Notes: a model not told the origin generated them from the letters alone. DNA of 64,000 bases from Cryptomeria japonica (GCF_030272615.1 NC_081413.1:443387038-443451037), one strand, 5' to 3'. Positions 20,053 to 33,600 are shown, numbered from the stretch's first letter. Numbers and translations are program-made.

Positions 20053-21700
20053 GACAGAGGCTCTCCTTCACATCTTCCAAGATGATTACATCAGCGAGTA
20101 TGAGATCCCATGGTAGGAGTCTCTGGATTTTGGTTATGCTCCGCTACCATCAGTACTAGCAGGGTTCATTGGTGGATTTATGTGTCCCAACCATGGGTCG
20201 AAGGGACTAGCCATGGGATGGGGATTGGTGCTAGAGGATATGGTTATGTAGGGATGCAGATTTGCACGTGGGTGTTGTATGTTGGCCCATATTTACAAAG
20301 AGCTACACCAGGTGGTGTATCTAGGATACACTAGTTTATTAGCTGGGGTGACATTACTAAAGGTGTGGGTCTGGGAGCATATTCCTATATCGAGACCACT
20401 TGCAGATAGGGATAGGCTAGTTGGTAGGGCTTATGTTTATGGTTATACAGGTGTAGTTGTCCAGTGTAAGCTAGGCAAACTAGAGCATTGGCAGAGAGAA
20501 CTGGATGATATTGATACAATCATTTGGAGACCATATATAGATTGTGAGGTGTGGGTTGAGGACAGGCTAGAAATGCCCTATGTATATATGTTGAGGTACC
20601 TAATCAGGCAGACACCCTTTATTATCGAGTGATTCTTGCACTGCTGTGTTTAGAGACAATATGGTAGACAATAGGGGATGCCACAGGGAGCTTGTTTATA
20701 TGCTCGGTGGCGACAGGATGTGCCAGAGTAGGGAGCCACTTTAGATAGTGTAGCAATGGTGGAGGAGTATATGACATTGGTAGGACAGATCAAGGATTAT
20801 GGGGCTGGGGTCGTGGATGCAGGGATGAAAAAGGAGTTTGCAACATACTTCATGGCGTATATAGTGGCACATATGTATGATCCAACAGAGATGTTACCTG
20901 CCTTTGATGATGAGGATGAGAAGCCACAGAGGCGAGGGTGAGCTAGACAGAGAGATGAGGAGGGAGAGGAGGTAGGAGAGGGTGGTAGAGATGATGGAGG
21001 AGGTGGTGGAGGAGGTGGTGAAGGAGGTGTTGGAGGATGTGGTGGAGGTAGATTAGATAGAGGGAGAGGAGGTGATAGAGGAGGTGATGGATTATATAGA
21101 GGATGAGGGCTCATTCTTGGTGCTGGTGGGGTTGGCAGGGTAGGTGCAGTGCTAGCGGCGGTGGGAGAGATAGAAGATGTTAGGCAACCCACGTAGAGGA
21201 GGAGATCTGATGTTCTACCTCCACTGGCACCTCACATAGGGACAAGTATGGGTGGAATCATGACACAGGTACCCATTCAGATTAGGGTACAAACCCATTG
21301 ATAGGGTTCATAGATCAAAGCACTACAGGTCTCAGTGTAGGAGATACAGGCGCAAGTGCTATCATAGCAGCTCCAGATTATGTAGATTATGGCCAAGTGG
21401 GATATGGAGAGAGAATTAGGGTTGGGCAAAGGATCTTGTTGAGAGATTGGAGAGAGTGATAGTTGGTTCCCTGATGTGGGATACACTGAGGGAGATATGG
21501 TACATGGCCAAGGAGGCCGAGTATTACAGGCGTTTATACAAGGAGGTGGTCCCTAGAGATCACAAAGCTCCTAGTTATGTAGCCAGTTGATCTATTCATA
21601 GTCATACAAGGACAGAGAGAAGAGGTGTTACAGGGCCTACCCAACATGATCCACTTGAGAGACTGGGACATCTACCACGAGACTATCAGCCTCAAAAGAT
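20053..21700 (+). pseudogene. PMD protein gene of element A, 3' part
   Basis: This continues the domain split at 2874: TEALLHIFQDDYISEYEIPW, VLAGFIGGFMCP, MLAHIYKELHQVVY, LKVWVWEHIPISRPLADRD and DDIDTIIWRPYIDCEVW align with element B's protein. The longest open part is 20279-20632. The C-terminus is Gly/Asp/Glu-rich from about 20930 to 21100 (EEGEEVGEGGRDDGGGGGGG) and then decays into stops before 21700. The gene is antisense to A's gag-pol and faces its integrase. Its start lies 17 kb away because of element B, so no functional product is possible. Confidence 0.7.
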
Positions 21701-21760
21701 AGCCATACCTAAGAGATCTGTCTCTTTTTTTTTTTATCATTTTGTTGTATTTTGATAGAC

Positions 21761-21763
<3 letters not shown>

Positions 21764-21855
<92 letters not shown>
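21764..21855. repeat. (TA)n microsatellite
   Basis: About 46 uninterrupted TA units just behind the PMD coding remnant of element A. The perfect purity suggests recent slippage. Confidence 0.97.
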
Positions 21856-21859
<4 letters not shown>

Positions 21860-21927
21860 CTGATTTGCTTTGATCCACATGTGTTATTGATGATGATTGA
21901 TGACATGCATTGATTACTTTGATTTAT

Positions 21928-22147
21928 GAGATGTATCTTGAAAATGGGATGTATGATAATGATAATGATGTGAGATGTATCTTGAAAATGAGATGTATGA
22001 TAATGATAATGATATGAGATGCATCTTGAAAATGAGATGTATGATAATGATAATGATGTGAGATGTATCTTGAAAATGAGATGTATGATAATGATAATGA
22101 TGTGAGATGTATCTTCAAAATGAGATGTATGATCATGATAATGATTA
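21928..22147. repeat. 44-bp tandem repeat, five copies
   Basis: GAGATGTATCTTGAAAATG followed by AGATGTATGATAATGATAATGAT repeats with copies starting at 21928, 21972, 22016, 22060 and 22104, exactly 44 bp apart, with few substitutions. A second, looser repeat (ATGATATGTAGCTAATACAAGCTTA, about 36 bp) follows to about 22260. Confidence 0.93.
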
Positions 22148-22260
22148 ATGCAAGATTTAAAATGATATGTAGCTAATGCAAGCTTAAAACAATATGCAAC
22201 TAATACAAGCTTAAGAATGATATGCAGCTAATACAAGCTTAATGATATGTAGCTAAATGA

Positions 22261-23279
22261 TCACTTTAATTATGTCATTGCCATTCCTATTTAGTCACTT
22301 GTTTGAGCTTTGTTCATGTTTTTCATCATTAAGCTTTTGATATGTTGGAAGTTTATACAAGCATAGTGGTATAATTGAACCATAATGACCTGAGTAAAAC
22401 TTACATGGATGTTTGATATTGCAAGACGACACAAGCATCAAGGTATAATAGAACTAGGATGACCCGAGTGGTGCTTGCGTAAAATAGACAAGAGTTAACC
22501 ATTTGTATGTGAAAAGTGGAAAATGTCTTCAATTATATGTTTCCAATCATTTCTCTAGACAAATTTGTATCATACGAATGATAGCCTCACAGATAGAAAA
22601 CACCAAAAATATCAGATTCCTTCATTGCTTTCTCTAGCTCGATGCATCCTCGAGTAGATCAGGAGATCTAATGATTCAAATTTTAAGATACAAAATAGTC
22701 AAAAATTCATGCCAGATGTAAACAAATTATAATTCATAGAATCATCCATCATGTGTGTGTTAAAGTTATAGTTGGATAATGGTCTTTTTTTCTATCTCGA
22801 TGAGTAGTTGTTGACATTGTTTTCTTAGCATTATGTGATCCTTGTTGTTTGTTGTCAGAAATGCTTAAAGTGAGGAATTTTTTCCCTAGTCACAAATATC
22901 TATTGATGTGGATATACATGTTGATCACCAAGGCATGGTGGGATATAATATGGATAAGCATATTTGGATAATCAAGGACAGTGACTACACTAAGTATACC
23001 TGGGATAATGTTGAGTGAATGAGTGTTGTACGATGGTCATTAGCTGTGACTTAGATCAAAGAGATAAGTACTGATAGATAGAGGAGTCATTCTATCATAA
23101 ATAGCGCTTGTTGCTAGGTTTTCACTACTTGGTTTTATTGCATTTTTTTGTTTTATTTTTGATTTTTTTTTTTCTGATTTTTTCACTATTTCCATGCATT
23201 AGATGACTCAAGTGTAGAATTTATTTAGATGGATGTTGTTGGTTGGTTTGTCGAGCACGTCCCCTTTTAAATTTATTAA
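22261..23279. other. Element A spacer between PMD gene and integrase
   Basis: No gene seen. Notable are two related phrases with tRNA-like gaps (AAGCATAGTGGTATAATTGAACCA near 22359 in two parts, and AAGCATCAAGGTATAATAGAAC near 22433, also in parts), which look like a short duplication. Poly-T occurs near 23150. It corresponds to 7506-9040 in element B. Confidence 0.45.
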
Positions 23280-24440
23280 CTAATAGGCACCTGATCCATA
23301 GGATGATAGGATGACAAAAGGACCCAACCAGTTAGGTTCAAACTTCCCCTTCTTTTCTCCATCCTGTTGATTTCTGGGATTTTCTTTTAGTACAAGATCA
23401 CCAAATTTGAAAGCCCTAGTGATGAATTTGTGATTGTAACTCTTGCACATTAACTGCTGGTATTCTTTGAGATGGTCATAGGCATGTTGTCATTTTTCAT
23501 CTAGAATCTCTAGTTCATGCAACCTTCTTTACCCGATCTTCCTTCTCAAGTATGAGGCCCTTGAAAGATACTCTAAGAGATAGAATTTCTACCTCAAGAG
23601 GTAGAATTGCCTCTGATCTGTACACCAATGAATATGGTGTAGCCCCTGTAGGTGTCCAGATACTAGTTCCGTATGCCCAAAGTGTTGGATTGAGTTGTAC
23701 ATGCCAATCCTTACCCGCATCATTTACTGTTTTCTTGAGGATTTTCATAATTGTTTTATTTGATTCTTCTTCTTGATCATTTCTTTGTGGGTAGTAAGGT
23801 GCGGAGAAGCGATGTTGGATTTTGAATCTTTGACATAGCTCTCATACATCTTGATTTTTGAAAGGACGCCCATTGTTTGTGATTATGGAGCTCGGCATGC
23901 CATATCAGCAAATGAGATAATTGAGAATAAATGAGGTGATTTTCTTTCCAGATATAGTGGTCATTTGGACTGCTTCAATCCACTTTGTGAAATAGTTTGT
24001 TGTAATGATAATGAAAATATGTTCATTTGAAGGAGAAGGATGGATTTTCCCTAGCAAATTGAGTCCTCGCTAACAGAAAGGCCAAGATGTGGTTAACGAC
24101 TGCAGCTCCTATGCTAGTGCATGGATAAGATTTCCATGAATTTGGCACTTAGGACATTCTTTTGCAAATTGATAATATTCTTTTTCCCTTGTCGGCAAGT
24201 AATATCTCACTCTCAGAAGTTTCTTGGCAAGAGTAGGACCACTTGAATGCGTACCACATATACCCTCATGAAGCTCATGTAAGGCAGAGTCAGATTTGTT
24301 ACGATCGAGGCATCAAAGAAGAGTACCATCTAGACCTTCATGGTAAAGGGTGTCAATAGTTAAGGTATAATGGGTGGCTTGCCAGATGAAGCTATGTTTT
24401 TGGTTATGAGACAGATTTGAGTGGAAAGGTATTGTTTTTA
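23280..24440 (-). pseudogene. Element A integrase, decayed
   Basis: Fragments recognisable by comparison with element B include GKDWHVQLNPTLWAYGTSIW, PTGATPYSLVYRSEAILPLE and LRVSFKGLI (23515-23748), the zinc-binding region near 24170-24120, and the C-terminal KPNWLGPFV-like region near 23320. The frame changes between the RT frame and 23748, so at least one indel occurred. The catalytic core is broken by stops. Confidence 0.7.
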
Positions 24441-25058
24441 AGATAATCATAGATTGTACCATATAGAGGGAGTCCAGACCGGTTAAGGCATAGATGACTT
24501 GGGATGCAGAATTTTCATAGGCTGGGAAAACAATTGCTCTACCCGGAACTCGTAACGACTCTGTTTCTCTAGAATTTACAGTAGTGAAGCGATAGTTCCC
24601 ATTGCATCGACAACTCTGTTGTCGAATCTTGATATTTTCTTAAAGGTGATATGTACAAAGTACTATTTGAAATCATCTACCACTCTCTTATACAATAGCA
24701 TCTTAGCATCCTTTGTCTGATATTCATCGTTGATTTGATTGATGACTAATTGAGAATCCCCATACATTCTTAATTCCATGATTTTCCATTCCACGGCCAT
24801 TTTGATTCTTGTTACCAAGGATTCATATTCAGTGACGTTGTTAGTGCATAGAAACATCAGTCTATAAGATCATGGAATTGTGTGTCATTTGGGAGTGACA
24901 AACAAGATGCTGACACCCAATCCGTGTTATGTATAAGATCCATCAAAGTACAGGGTCCACTATTTGGGTGTGACAATAAGTACATCCATGTCTGTAAATT
25001 CCACCTGCATTGGTTGTTTATCTAGTAGCGATGCGTTAGCCAATTGATCTGCAATTAC
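24441..25058 (-). pseudogene. Element A second RNase H, decayed
   Basis: WTLYFDGSYT-stop-HGLGVS (near 24960) and, in an open stretch at 24663-24857, NNVTEYESLVTRIKMAVEWK and MYGDSQLVINQINDEYQ match element B's second RNase H. The catalytic Asp, Glu and Asp positions remain, but stops cut the domain. This confirms that A is Tat-type. Confidence 0.75.
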
Positions 25059-25634
25059 CTATCCTTTGATAACCCGACATTCTATGTACTGGATATCAAA
25101 CTCACTGAGAATCATGACCCATTTAGCCAATCAGCCTCTAAGAGTTGTTTTCCTGAGTAAATATTTGAGAGGATCAATTTTTGCTAGTATCTTGATTGTT
25201 TGAGCTAGCATGCAGTGGTGGAACTTTTGAGAGGTGAACACTATTGCCAAGAAAGCCTTCTCAATGAATATATAATTTAACTCATATCAATTTAATATTC
25301 TGCTGATGTAATATATATCTCTTTCTTTACCTTTCAGATCCTCTTCTGCTAGAAATGCCCCCAATGGTACCTCACTTGTTGGTATGTAGAGAATGAGCAG
25401 CTTCCCTACTATTGGTGGTACCAAAACTAGCATATTCATCAAATATTGCTTGAGTTGGTGAAATTATTCTGCACACTTGTCTTCCCATCTAAAAGGTATG
25501 TTCTTGTGGAGCAGATGATGGAAAGAGAGAGATTTATCTTTTAGTTTGACTATGAATCGCTTGATATACTACAACTATCCTTGCAAGGATCTAAGTTGGC
25601 TAATGTTCCTAGGAGGTGGCATCTCCATGATGGC
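25059..25634 (-). pseudogene. Element A first RNase H, decayed
   Basis: It lies between RT and the second RNase H. The end FDIQYIECRVIKG-TAG-VIADQL is readable, with the TAG at 25059-25061. The sequence AAAGGATAGGTAATTGC around it is identical in element B. Upstream, LILYIPTSEVPLGAFLAEED shows the RNase H start with its Asp position altered. One or more further stops (near 25475) lie before it. Confidence 0.65.
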
Positions 25635-26624
25635 CTATACCTTCGCTAGATCTACTTCAATGCCCTTTTCTGAAACAATGTAGCCTAATAGTTTGCCTGA
25701 TGTGACCCTAAAGACACACTTCTTAGGGTTTAGTCTGACCTTGAACTGTTCCAATCTTTGAAATATTTTATCCAATATGCCTAGATGTTCTACCCAGGTC
25801 AATGATTTGGCCAATAAATCATCCACATAGTCCTCCATGAAGGTATGCATCATATTGTGGAAGATTGTCGTCATGGCCCTTTGATAAGTTTCCCCAACAT
25901 TTTTAAAGTTGAAAGGCATGATGGTCCAACAATATGTTTCCCATGGAAAGGTGAATGCATTTTTATCTTGATCCTCTAGGGAAATTTTGATTTGATTATA
26001 GCGAGAGAAACTATCCATTAACGATAACATTGCGTGACCTACTGTTAGATCCACAATTATGTGAATTCTTGGCAAAGGAAAGTCATCCTTTGGACATGCT
26101 TTGTTGACATCTCTAAAAGCTGTGCATATTCTGATGCTTCTGTCAGGCTTTGAAACTGGTACAATGTTTGAAATCCATTTAGCATAGTCTATAGGTCGGA
26201 TGAATCTGACGTCTAATAAATTCTTTAGTTCATCTTTGACCAATAATGCTACATGTGGATTCATCTTTCTTAATTTCTGTTTGACTGGCTTAGCTCCTAG
26301 AGTGATGGATAAATGATGCATGATTAGGTTCAAATCTATTCTAGGCATAGCAGCATAGGACCAAGCAAAATTGATTTTCTTTTCCTTGAATAATTTGATA
26401 AAATCTGGTTGGTCTTCTTCTACGAGAGATTCTGCTAGGTGTATGGCTTTGACTGCTGTGTTAGTACCGATGTTTATTGATTGAGGTTGCTCAATCAATA
26501 TGGGTGACCTCTCTTGATAATGTTTAGGAAGAGTGTCAAGTCTCACATCTTTAGGTGCCTCAAAAAAATTTTCACCTACAAATGTGTCCTTTATTTTTAC
26601 TTTTTTGTGATCTAATACTTCCAT
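25635..26624 (-). pseudogene. Element A reverse transcriptase with upstream linker
   Basis: An uninterrupted 329-codon stretch holds the complete run of RT motifs: HHLSITLGAKPVKQKLRKM, ICTAFRDVNKACPKDDFPLP, SLMDSFSRYNQIKI, MPFNFKNVGETYQRA and EDYVDDLLAKS. YVDD is intact, but DFR in the fingers is changed from TDFRD to TAFRD and MPFGLKN to MPFNFKN. It is therefore the best-preserved coding piece of A although the flanking domains are broken. Regions 26625-27065 continue the linker with stops. Confidence 0.85.
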
Positions 26625-27065
26625 TGACTGGTTTTCAGCATTAGATCCTTTGTTTATTTCATTTTTGTGACTTAGAGACTTGGCACTCTCCTGATTGTAG
26701 ATATCATTATTTTGTTCGCTGGCAGAGCATGTTTCTGGGTTGACTATACATAGATACTAGACAATGGATTCATCATCGAGGAAAATTTGTATATCATGGT
26801 GTTTAGGTTCTTCCCAGTCTATGAGATCAATAAATACAAGAGGTAAGGAGTCATTTGGTGGATTGAGATCGGTTGTGGTAAGTGTCATGATATAGGCATC
26901 ATTATAGGTGTTTGGGATGTTGGTTAGGCTTATTATATTGTCAAGGTCTTCGATGGTATCATCTTCGATGTAGACTTGTTCATATTGTTGTTGCTCGTTC
27001 TCATTAGCTTTGTTGATATGTCGTTGTCCGAATTCAAGTGGTCAAGATTATGCGCATTGTACTTC

Positions 27066-28122
27066 CTAAGGAAGGGGTGTGTGTGAATGGATAGTACCTA
27101 CCTCAATATCTTCAATAACATATGAATATCTACCCCATTCATATTCATTAGAATCAGTTTTAGAAGTACTGTCCCAAAGTCTCTCACTGCTTCCAACAGG
27201 TATCTTGTATGGTGAGAAAAGATCTCTGACAATTGATACCAGTTTTGTAGCTTTTTCTAACTCAAAATCGGAGCCTTCTTGTACTCTTTGAATTTGTTCA
27301 CGCACCGTTTCTCCTCGGGGAGTAGGAATTTCTTCGATTGGTGGCTCTTCTTTGGTTTGAACAGGATCTTGCACATGATACACTTTTTCATAAGATGCTT
27401 CCTCCCTTTGAATGACCAATTCCTCTTGTCATTTCACTTTTTCTTGATGTTCTTTCTCTTTCCTTGTTATTTCTGTTGCTTGGTGTAGTGCCTCTTGCAA
27501 TGATTTTTTGTTATATTTCTTCTTTTCTCTCCACTGAGGTTTCTCATACTTATTTTGTTTTTGCCTAGGTGGTATATTATGTCCATATCCCAGTCCTGTT
27601 TTGTCTCGTGAAAATTGTGAAGGAGGTTGTAAGGGTTCTATTATGCCTTCTTGATGCTTGCCTATAGGTCCTTTGCCATTGCATCCCATCTGTTGCATGA
27701 TCTGGAAACCTTTTCCATATTGTTGTGTCAGTATGGCCACCTCTAGGGTAGCATCTCTGACTTCTTCTTCATCCTTGTATAGCCAACTAAGGATGCCTTT
27801 CTCTTCAAATTAATTTTCTAGTGTGCCTAACTAGATAAATTTCCCATCAAATTTGGTGATGGGTTGTGTTGCTTGATGTGTTGATGCAGAAGGTTTCCCA
27901 TAATATTTTGGCAATGTTGACAATTTTGATAAACACATGGGTTCAAAAGAGTATTCCCCCATGCCTTGATCTTTGATTTTCCTCTTTTGTTTGAAGTCTA
28001 TGGATAAAGACTTGAGTTTATCTTGATGATGATCAAATGTTGAGGAAGCTTGGGCTTCTCTGTTGTGTAGAACCACATTGTCTTGAGCTAGCCCCATAGC
28101 ATTGAAATGCTAAAAAGGGTTA
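27066..28122 (-). pseudogene. Element A linker and G-patch segment
   Basis: 27429-27740 contains the G-patch: QYGKGFQIMQQMGCNGKGPI, then GKHQEGIIEPLQ and GLGYGHN. A Lys/Glu-rich tail (EKPQWREKKKYNKKSLQEAL) follows. 27066-27419 is an acidic linker (KEEPPIEEIPTPRGETVREQ) and 27831-28097 lies between protease and G-patch. All four share one frame with RT, with single stops between them. Confidence 0.75.
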
Positions 28123-28758
28123 TTATCTGTAGATATGGAAATTTCTTGTCCATTGTACGAGAACTTGATACATTGATGATTGCATTTCATGTATCCAAGG
28201 ATGACCCAATAGAATATTGTATGTTAAGTCTATGTCTAAGACTTGGCACATAGTGTCCTTTTGTATTGGTCCTACCTGAATAGGTAGTATCACTATTCCT
28301 TTGGATGACCTTTCTTCATCATCATAGGCCTTGATGGTGATCTTCTTGTTTGGATCAATAGACTGCTCAGAGAAGCCTAATGCACGGATAAGCTTTAAAG
28401 TATAGATATTGAGACCAACTCCTCCATCTATTAACACTCTCTTTACTCGATTCTTATAGACTAATACTTTGATATGGAGTGGAGTGCTATGTGGATGATT
28501 CAAGGAGACATCATCATGTTCGGAAAGGGTAAGGTTATGAGGCCCTATCATATGAGCCACCATGGCTTGGAATCTATCAATGTCCAGATCTTGAGGAATG
28601 TTTGTTTTGACAAGTGATTGCTCTAAGATATCTTTGTATTTTGCTAAGAGTTTGATATACTCTAGTATGGATATGTAAGTGGGAGTTCTCCGCAGTTGAT
28701 CAACCAAGTTATATTGAGTCTTGGGGATAGTTGTGGTTGTTGATTTATTCCCTTTCAA
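28123..28758 (-). pseudogene. Element A aspartic protease
   Basis: An open 211-codon stretch has the active site VLIDGGVGLNI and the second motif YNILLGHPWIHEM at the spacing seen in element B. The N-terminal VDQLRRTPTYISILEYIKLL is the gag-protease junction type common to Tat elements. It is in a different frame from the G-patch segment, so an indel lies near 28110. Confidence 0.8.
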
Positions 28759-30671
28759 GACGTATTTTTATGCTCTTGTTGTTACATTGATCGACGTATG
28801 TTCTTGTTTGTCCTTGATTTTTATGAAATTTATTTGGTTGTCATCTATTGATATGTGGTTGATGGTGTTATTATACAGGTGATTTATACAAGCTCCTTCA
28901 ATATCGTTTGATGTTGAAGCTCCTCCCTTGTTGTAATTCAGAAGAGGATTTTTAAAGGCGTCATGGTCACCAATTGTTTTGAGACCATCAAATGTTAAAT
29001 TGCCTCTATCTTTCATGTCCTAAATGATGTTCTTAAGCCTCATGCAATCATTTGTGTGATGTCCTTTGTTTCGATGAAAATCATAGAAATGTGAGTCATT
29101 CCACCAAGGTGGTTTGAACTGGGGTTCAAAGTTGTTTATGACTAGCAATATGATAATCGTATTCACCAAGAATTCTCGAAACATTGATTCTGAGGTTTGC
29201 CCTAATGGTGTGTAGATGCATTTATACGAGAAAGTGTTGGTGTTGCCTCTCTGGTTTGCATTATTCCCTCAATTAGTGTTATTAGTGTTGTTGCCTTGGT
29301 TATTGTTGTTGGTGTTTTACATTGACGTTCCTTGATTGGTATTTTGTAGATAAGTGTTAGTGCCTTGATTAACACTTTTTTTATTTTTGTTGGATGGTGG
29401 GTTACCTGATAAAGCCAACACTGGTTGTTTGGACTTTACATTATTAGCATCGACTACCCCATAATTAACAACGTTTTTATTCCTTGTCCAAAATCTAGAT
29501 TTGTCTAAAGTGTTGTTGTTGTTGGGATTGTTAAAGGGGTTAGTATTTTATGAGTTAACTCCTTCCTTAAAGAACTTCAATGTTCCTTTCTTGATGCACG
29601 CTTCCTCCACTTGGATTCTGTTTTCTATCAACTTGGCTAAAGATGGTATGCATTGGAGTTTGAGTTGATAACTCATCTCACTATTTAGATTATTGATAGA
29701 GATCTCCATCTTTTCCTTTTCAGGCACGTCTCGAGGATATCTCGAAACCATGCATCTCCACTGCTGAAGAAACACCATGAATGTTTCATTGTTCTTTTGT
29801 TTGGTGTTACACACATCCAACATGGTCATTGCATGTTGAATGTTATAGGAGTATTGTGTGATAAATTTGTTTACCAACTCATCAAATGATCTAATGGGAG
29901 GTGTAAGTTTAGACAACCACTCCTAGGTTTTCCCTCCCAAACTTCTTGGGAATAGTCTCATTAAGTAAGTGTCATCGTGAGAAAACTCTAGGCTTATGGT
30001 ACAAAATTCCCGAACGTGATCACAGGGATCATTTTTACCATCGTACTAGTCATACTTTGGTATATCTGAATTTGGGAGAAAAGGTACCATGTTCAATCTC
30101 CTGTCAAAATGATAAGGACAGATCTCATCCAAGGAGTATCGCACTGTGGTTCCTTGCTGCATGTCTTGCATTTTCCTTTGTAGTGTTTGGATTGTTGTGT
30201 AAGAGCGACCATGGGTGCATTTATACTTCGAGGGAGAGATTCCTCTCTCTCATTAGGATTGTCCTGATTGCGGGCATGGTTGTGTTCATGGGTGTTGTGT
30301 TACTTGTGTATGTTTTCTGGGTCATGTGTTTCTTCCTCTCTTTGTTGGTCTTGATAGGCATAATTTCTAGACCTTGTTCTTAAAATTCTTTCATCTACAT
30401 TCCTTTAGTTTTTGGTATCAAAATATTTAGGAAGATTAACTCCTTTTCTACTTAGCATGAGTATATATTTATCTTTATCTACTTCAATATGTCTTTCCAT
30501 GAGCCTTTGGGATGATGGGTTTTCTTGACACGCTTGGAGAAGTTCCTCGGTGATCTCTATTTTGCCCATATTAGCATACTTATCAAAAGGGTTAGATAAT
30601 CTATGACCCATACTTGATTCTAGTTGTGACTCTCTTTTTTTGTTTCTCTGAGATCGAGTGACAGCGGGCAT
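28759..30671 (-). pseudogene. Element A Gag, decayed
   Basis: The start MPAVTRSQRNKKRESQLESS (30671) is followed by frame changes. 29548-29916 carries the end of the capsid-like domain (SFDELVNKFITQYSYNIQHA, FMVFLQQWRCMVSRYP), and the zinc-knuckle-like DFHRNKGHHTNDCMRLKNII lies near 29090-29030. The first cysteine of that motif appears replaced (FYDFHRNKGH, where B has YCDFHRNKGH). Low-complexity Asn-rich sequence lies near 29250-29400. Confidence 0.75.
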
Positions 30672-33600
30672 TTATTAAATTTCTACCATGATTAATTCTT
30701 CATTTTCTTTAAGAGTTCTGGGTGGTGTTGGTGGTTTAGATCAAGCTTCGTTATAAGTGATACAGAACTATGGGAATAAAGAGGGTTGATTCTTCCTCCT
30801 CGATTTAGGCATTGGTTAAATGGTGCTTTCTAAATGTAAGCCCTACTTCTCAAAGGTTCCTTGTCAAACTCATTTGTTTCACCTTGGATATACAACCACA
30901 TGTGATGCAAGAATACGTGATGTGATGCAAAGAGTTGGCGATTGATATAGAGAAATTTATTCCTTCTCACAAGTTATTTAGAACGAGGTTGTCTCTTCTT
31001 CAACTTAGTTTTGTGATGAAGACTTGTTCTTCTCAAAATATGAGGAGTGGTCATACACGAATGATCAAAGGTTGGCGTTGATGTTGGATTTGGATACTTA
31101 GTTTGAATACTCAAGTTTACTTTATCAAGTAGAGGTTTAGTTAGATTCACCTCCATGACAAAGTCTGTCAAATGATATGGATAAAATCTCTCGATATGGA
31201 AACTTGATTTGACAAGTTAAGGATTAGACTAGGTATGTGTTTTTGATAGAATCCGTTGGATGGTGGAACCTTGATCATTGTTATAATACTGCCTGATTTT
31301 GTTGGATGAAATCTTATCTCAATCTAGTTTAAGATTTGAAAAACTTGTTCTAAGAATGCCTTGTTGGATTTTGGAATTGTTTTCTTTGATGATCAGATTC
31401 AAATTTTGACTACTGAGTTTGCTAAAGGACCTGAAAGGGTATGTGAATTTGTCGATAAAATTTTCTCAAGGTGCTTGATTTTCTCTATTTTTTTTCCTAG
31501 TTTTGATCATGCACTAAAACAGAGACTTGATACACTAATGAATGTTCCAGAAGCACCACAAAAGGTTCTCTATGCGCTAAGCTTCCTCTCCTATGCATTG
31601 TCTTAGAATGTTTAAAACTGACTTGATTGGATGAGTTACGTGCTAATATGTCTGGATTACATGCTACTGTTTGAGCTGAAAGCGCTATGATGTGTCTTGG
31701 ATGCGCTAAGCTGATGTTTTAATGCACTAGACTGATGTTGAAAAGTTCTACTAGAAATTTTACCAGTATGATACTAGTTATGTGCAAATATGTCTAATGA
31801 AAGTGCTAAGATTTGGTTGAAATGCACTATATAATGGTTGTGACGCACTAGGAAGTTGTTCCTATGCGCTAACTGCCTGGATTTCTTTGTTACTTCTATT
31901 TCGGTTTTTTAACACTTGTTATTTTGATGGATGACTTTCTACAAAATAAATTGCAAACATGACACATAAAAGAGATAACAAATTTTGCCTATACTAGACA
32001 AGTAGTGTATGTTCTGTGACAATGTGTTTAAATCCCTGATGTTTTCACAACTTTAGATAACAAATAAGATAGATCAAGTAGACTCTTTATTCAAAGGTCA
32101 TCAACAACATCATATCCCACTAGTCTCGATACTCTGTCAGCTCAAACAACCTTGTCACCCCCTAGGGGCGCCCATTTTTTTGCCTTTTGTGATAAATTAA
32201 CTCAAAGTGAATTTCTTCACAATTGAATAGTTATCTTGGGAGATACATGGTGAATGATCTTGGGGGTGGATTCTTCCCCACCCTTGCACTATGATGTTGA
32301 AAATGTCTGGTAACTGACTTGGCTCAAATTTACTAGTGCTAAGGTTTTTAATTAGGCTTTTGTTCAGTCTTCAGTGATAAACTTCCTCGGGAGGCTTCCC
32401 AACCTTTATAAAAAAGGCTTTATGTATCCTAAAGATACTGGGGGAAGGCTAATTGCTGAGAAAAACCATTGAAGGGGACTTTCGTCAGCCTCCACATTTG
32501 TTTATAGTGGGTTGGAACACTTGGCGATAAAGCCATTTCCCACTTAGGTCATTCCCCTCTCACCGTTCATTAATGGCGCTCTAAGAGGAATTCGGGAGGG
32601 AAGGTCTGCTAAAGGATTTAAAATGTTTGAAGTAAAGAAAGTTTTTAAGAGTGGTTTGGCCTTTTGGTCACCCAATTAAGAGGAGAGCATACACCTTCCA
32701 CTTTCGAGACAAAGCACATGAGTGTTCTTTTTAATCCTTCAAAGCAATGATTTTCTATCTTCTACTTGGAGATTTTGCTCCAAAAAGCATGATGTTCTTT
32801 TTAACTTTTCATAGAAATAATTTTCTATCTAAGAAAGTAAAATCCTAGTCAACAAAAGAAATCGCGATATTGGTCAACAAAAGGTAAAGTCGATAAATGA
32901 AAATTTCTTTTGCTTTGCACAAAATAAAGATGAGTTTTTTTCTATCCTTTGCAAAAACAAAAATGAGTTCTTTTTATACACTAAAGGAAGATGAAGTTCT
33001 TTTTACCTTTTGTAAATAGAAAAGGAAATTTGCTTGTTCCTTTTAAACCCAATTTTGAAGTGTTTTTGCCTAACTTGCAAGAATGAAAAGGTTGTTTTGT
33101 TGTTCTTTTTATCCAACAATGAGATTCTTTTTAAAACCCAAATGAATGTGATTAATTTTAAACCTAAAAGACAAGTGAGATTCTTTTCAAATTTAGAGAA
33201 AGTAAATTCTTTTTATCCAACTAAAAAAAGATAGAAAGAATTATAATTCCTATTTTAACTTCTTCTAAACCTACAAGAAAATGGTTAGTTACCTGTAAGA
33301 AGAAAGTTAGTGAAAAACTAGAATCTATGGTGGGCTTACACAAGCCTAAATTTTCTCCTTTCGGTTACAGTTTTTTGCCTTTTCTCTATTAGATTTATGT
33401 AATACACTGCTACATAGATGCGCTATAGGAAGGTATAGATGCACTACACTGGTTACCAAATGCGCTACGTAGGTTACAAAATGTTCTACACTGTTGTTCC
33501 AATATACAGAATAAAAACTTGAATGTTATGCACTAAGGGAGGGTCTAGATGCGCTAGGGAATGGATCTTATGCACTAAACAATACACTGAGGATGCTATT

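Noticed and set aside
20797-21192. Proline-rich minus-strand ORF of 131 codons
   Set aside because: It is the complement of the Gly-rich C-terminus of element A's PMD gene; the plus strand has the homology to element B.
21709-21906. Minus-strand ORF with a long Ile-Tyr repeat
   Set aside because: It is a translation of the (TA)n microsatellite.
21928-22147. Regular 44-bp spacing suggestive of a CRISPR array
   Set aside because: Whole units repeat without variable spacers, in a plant retrotransposon; it is a minisatellite.
22359-22470. tRNA-like phrases with GTGGTATAATTGAACC
   Set aside because: No cloverleaf could be drawn; only a short B-box-like match in a duplicated phrase.
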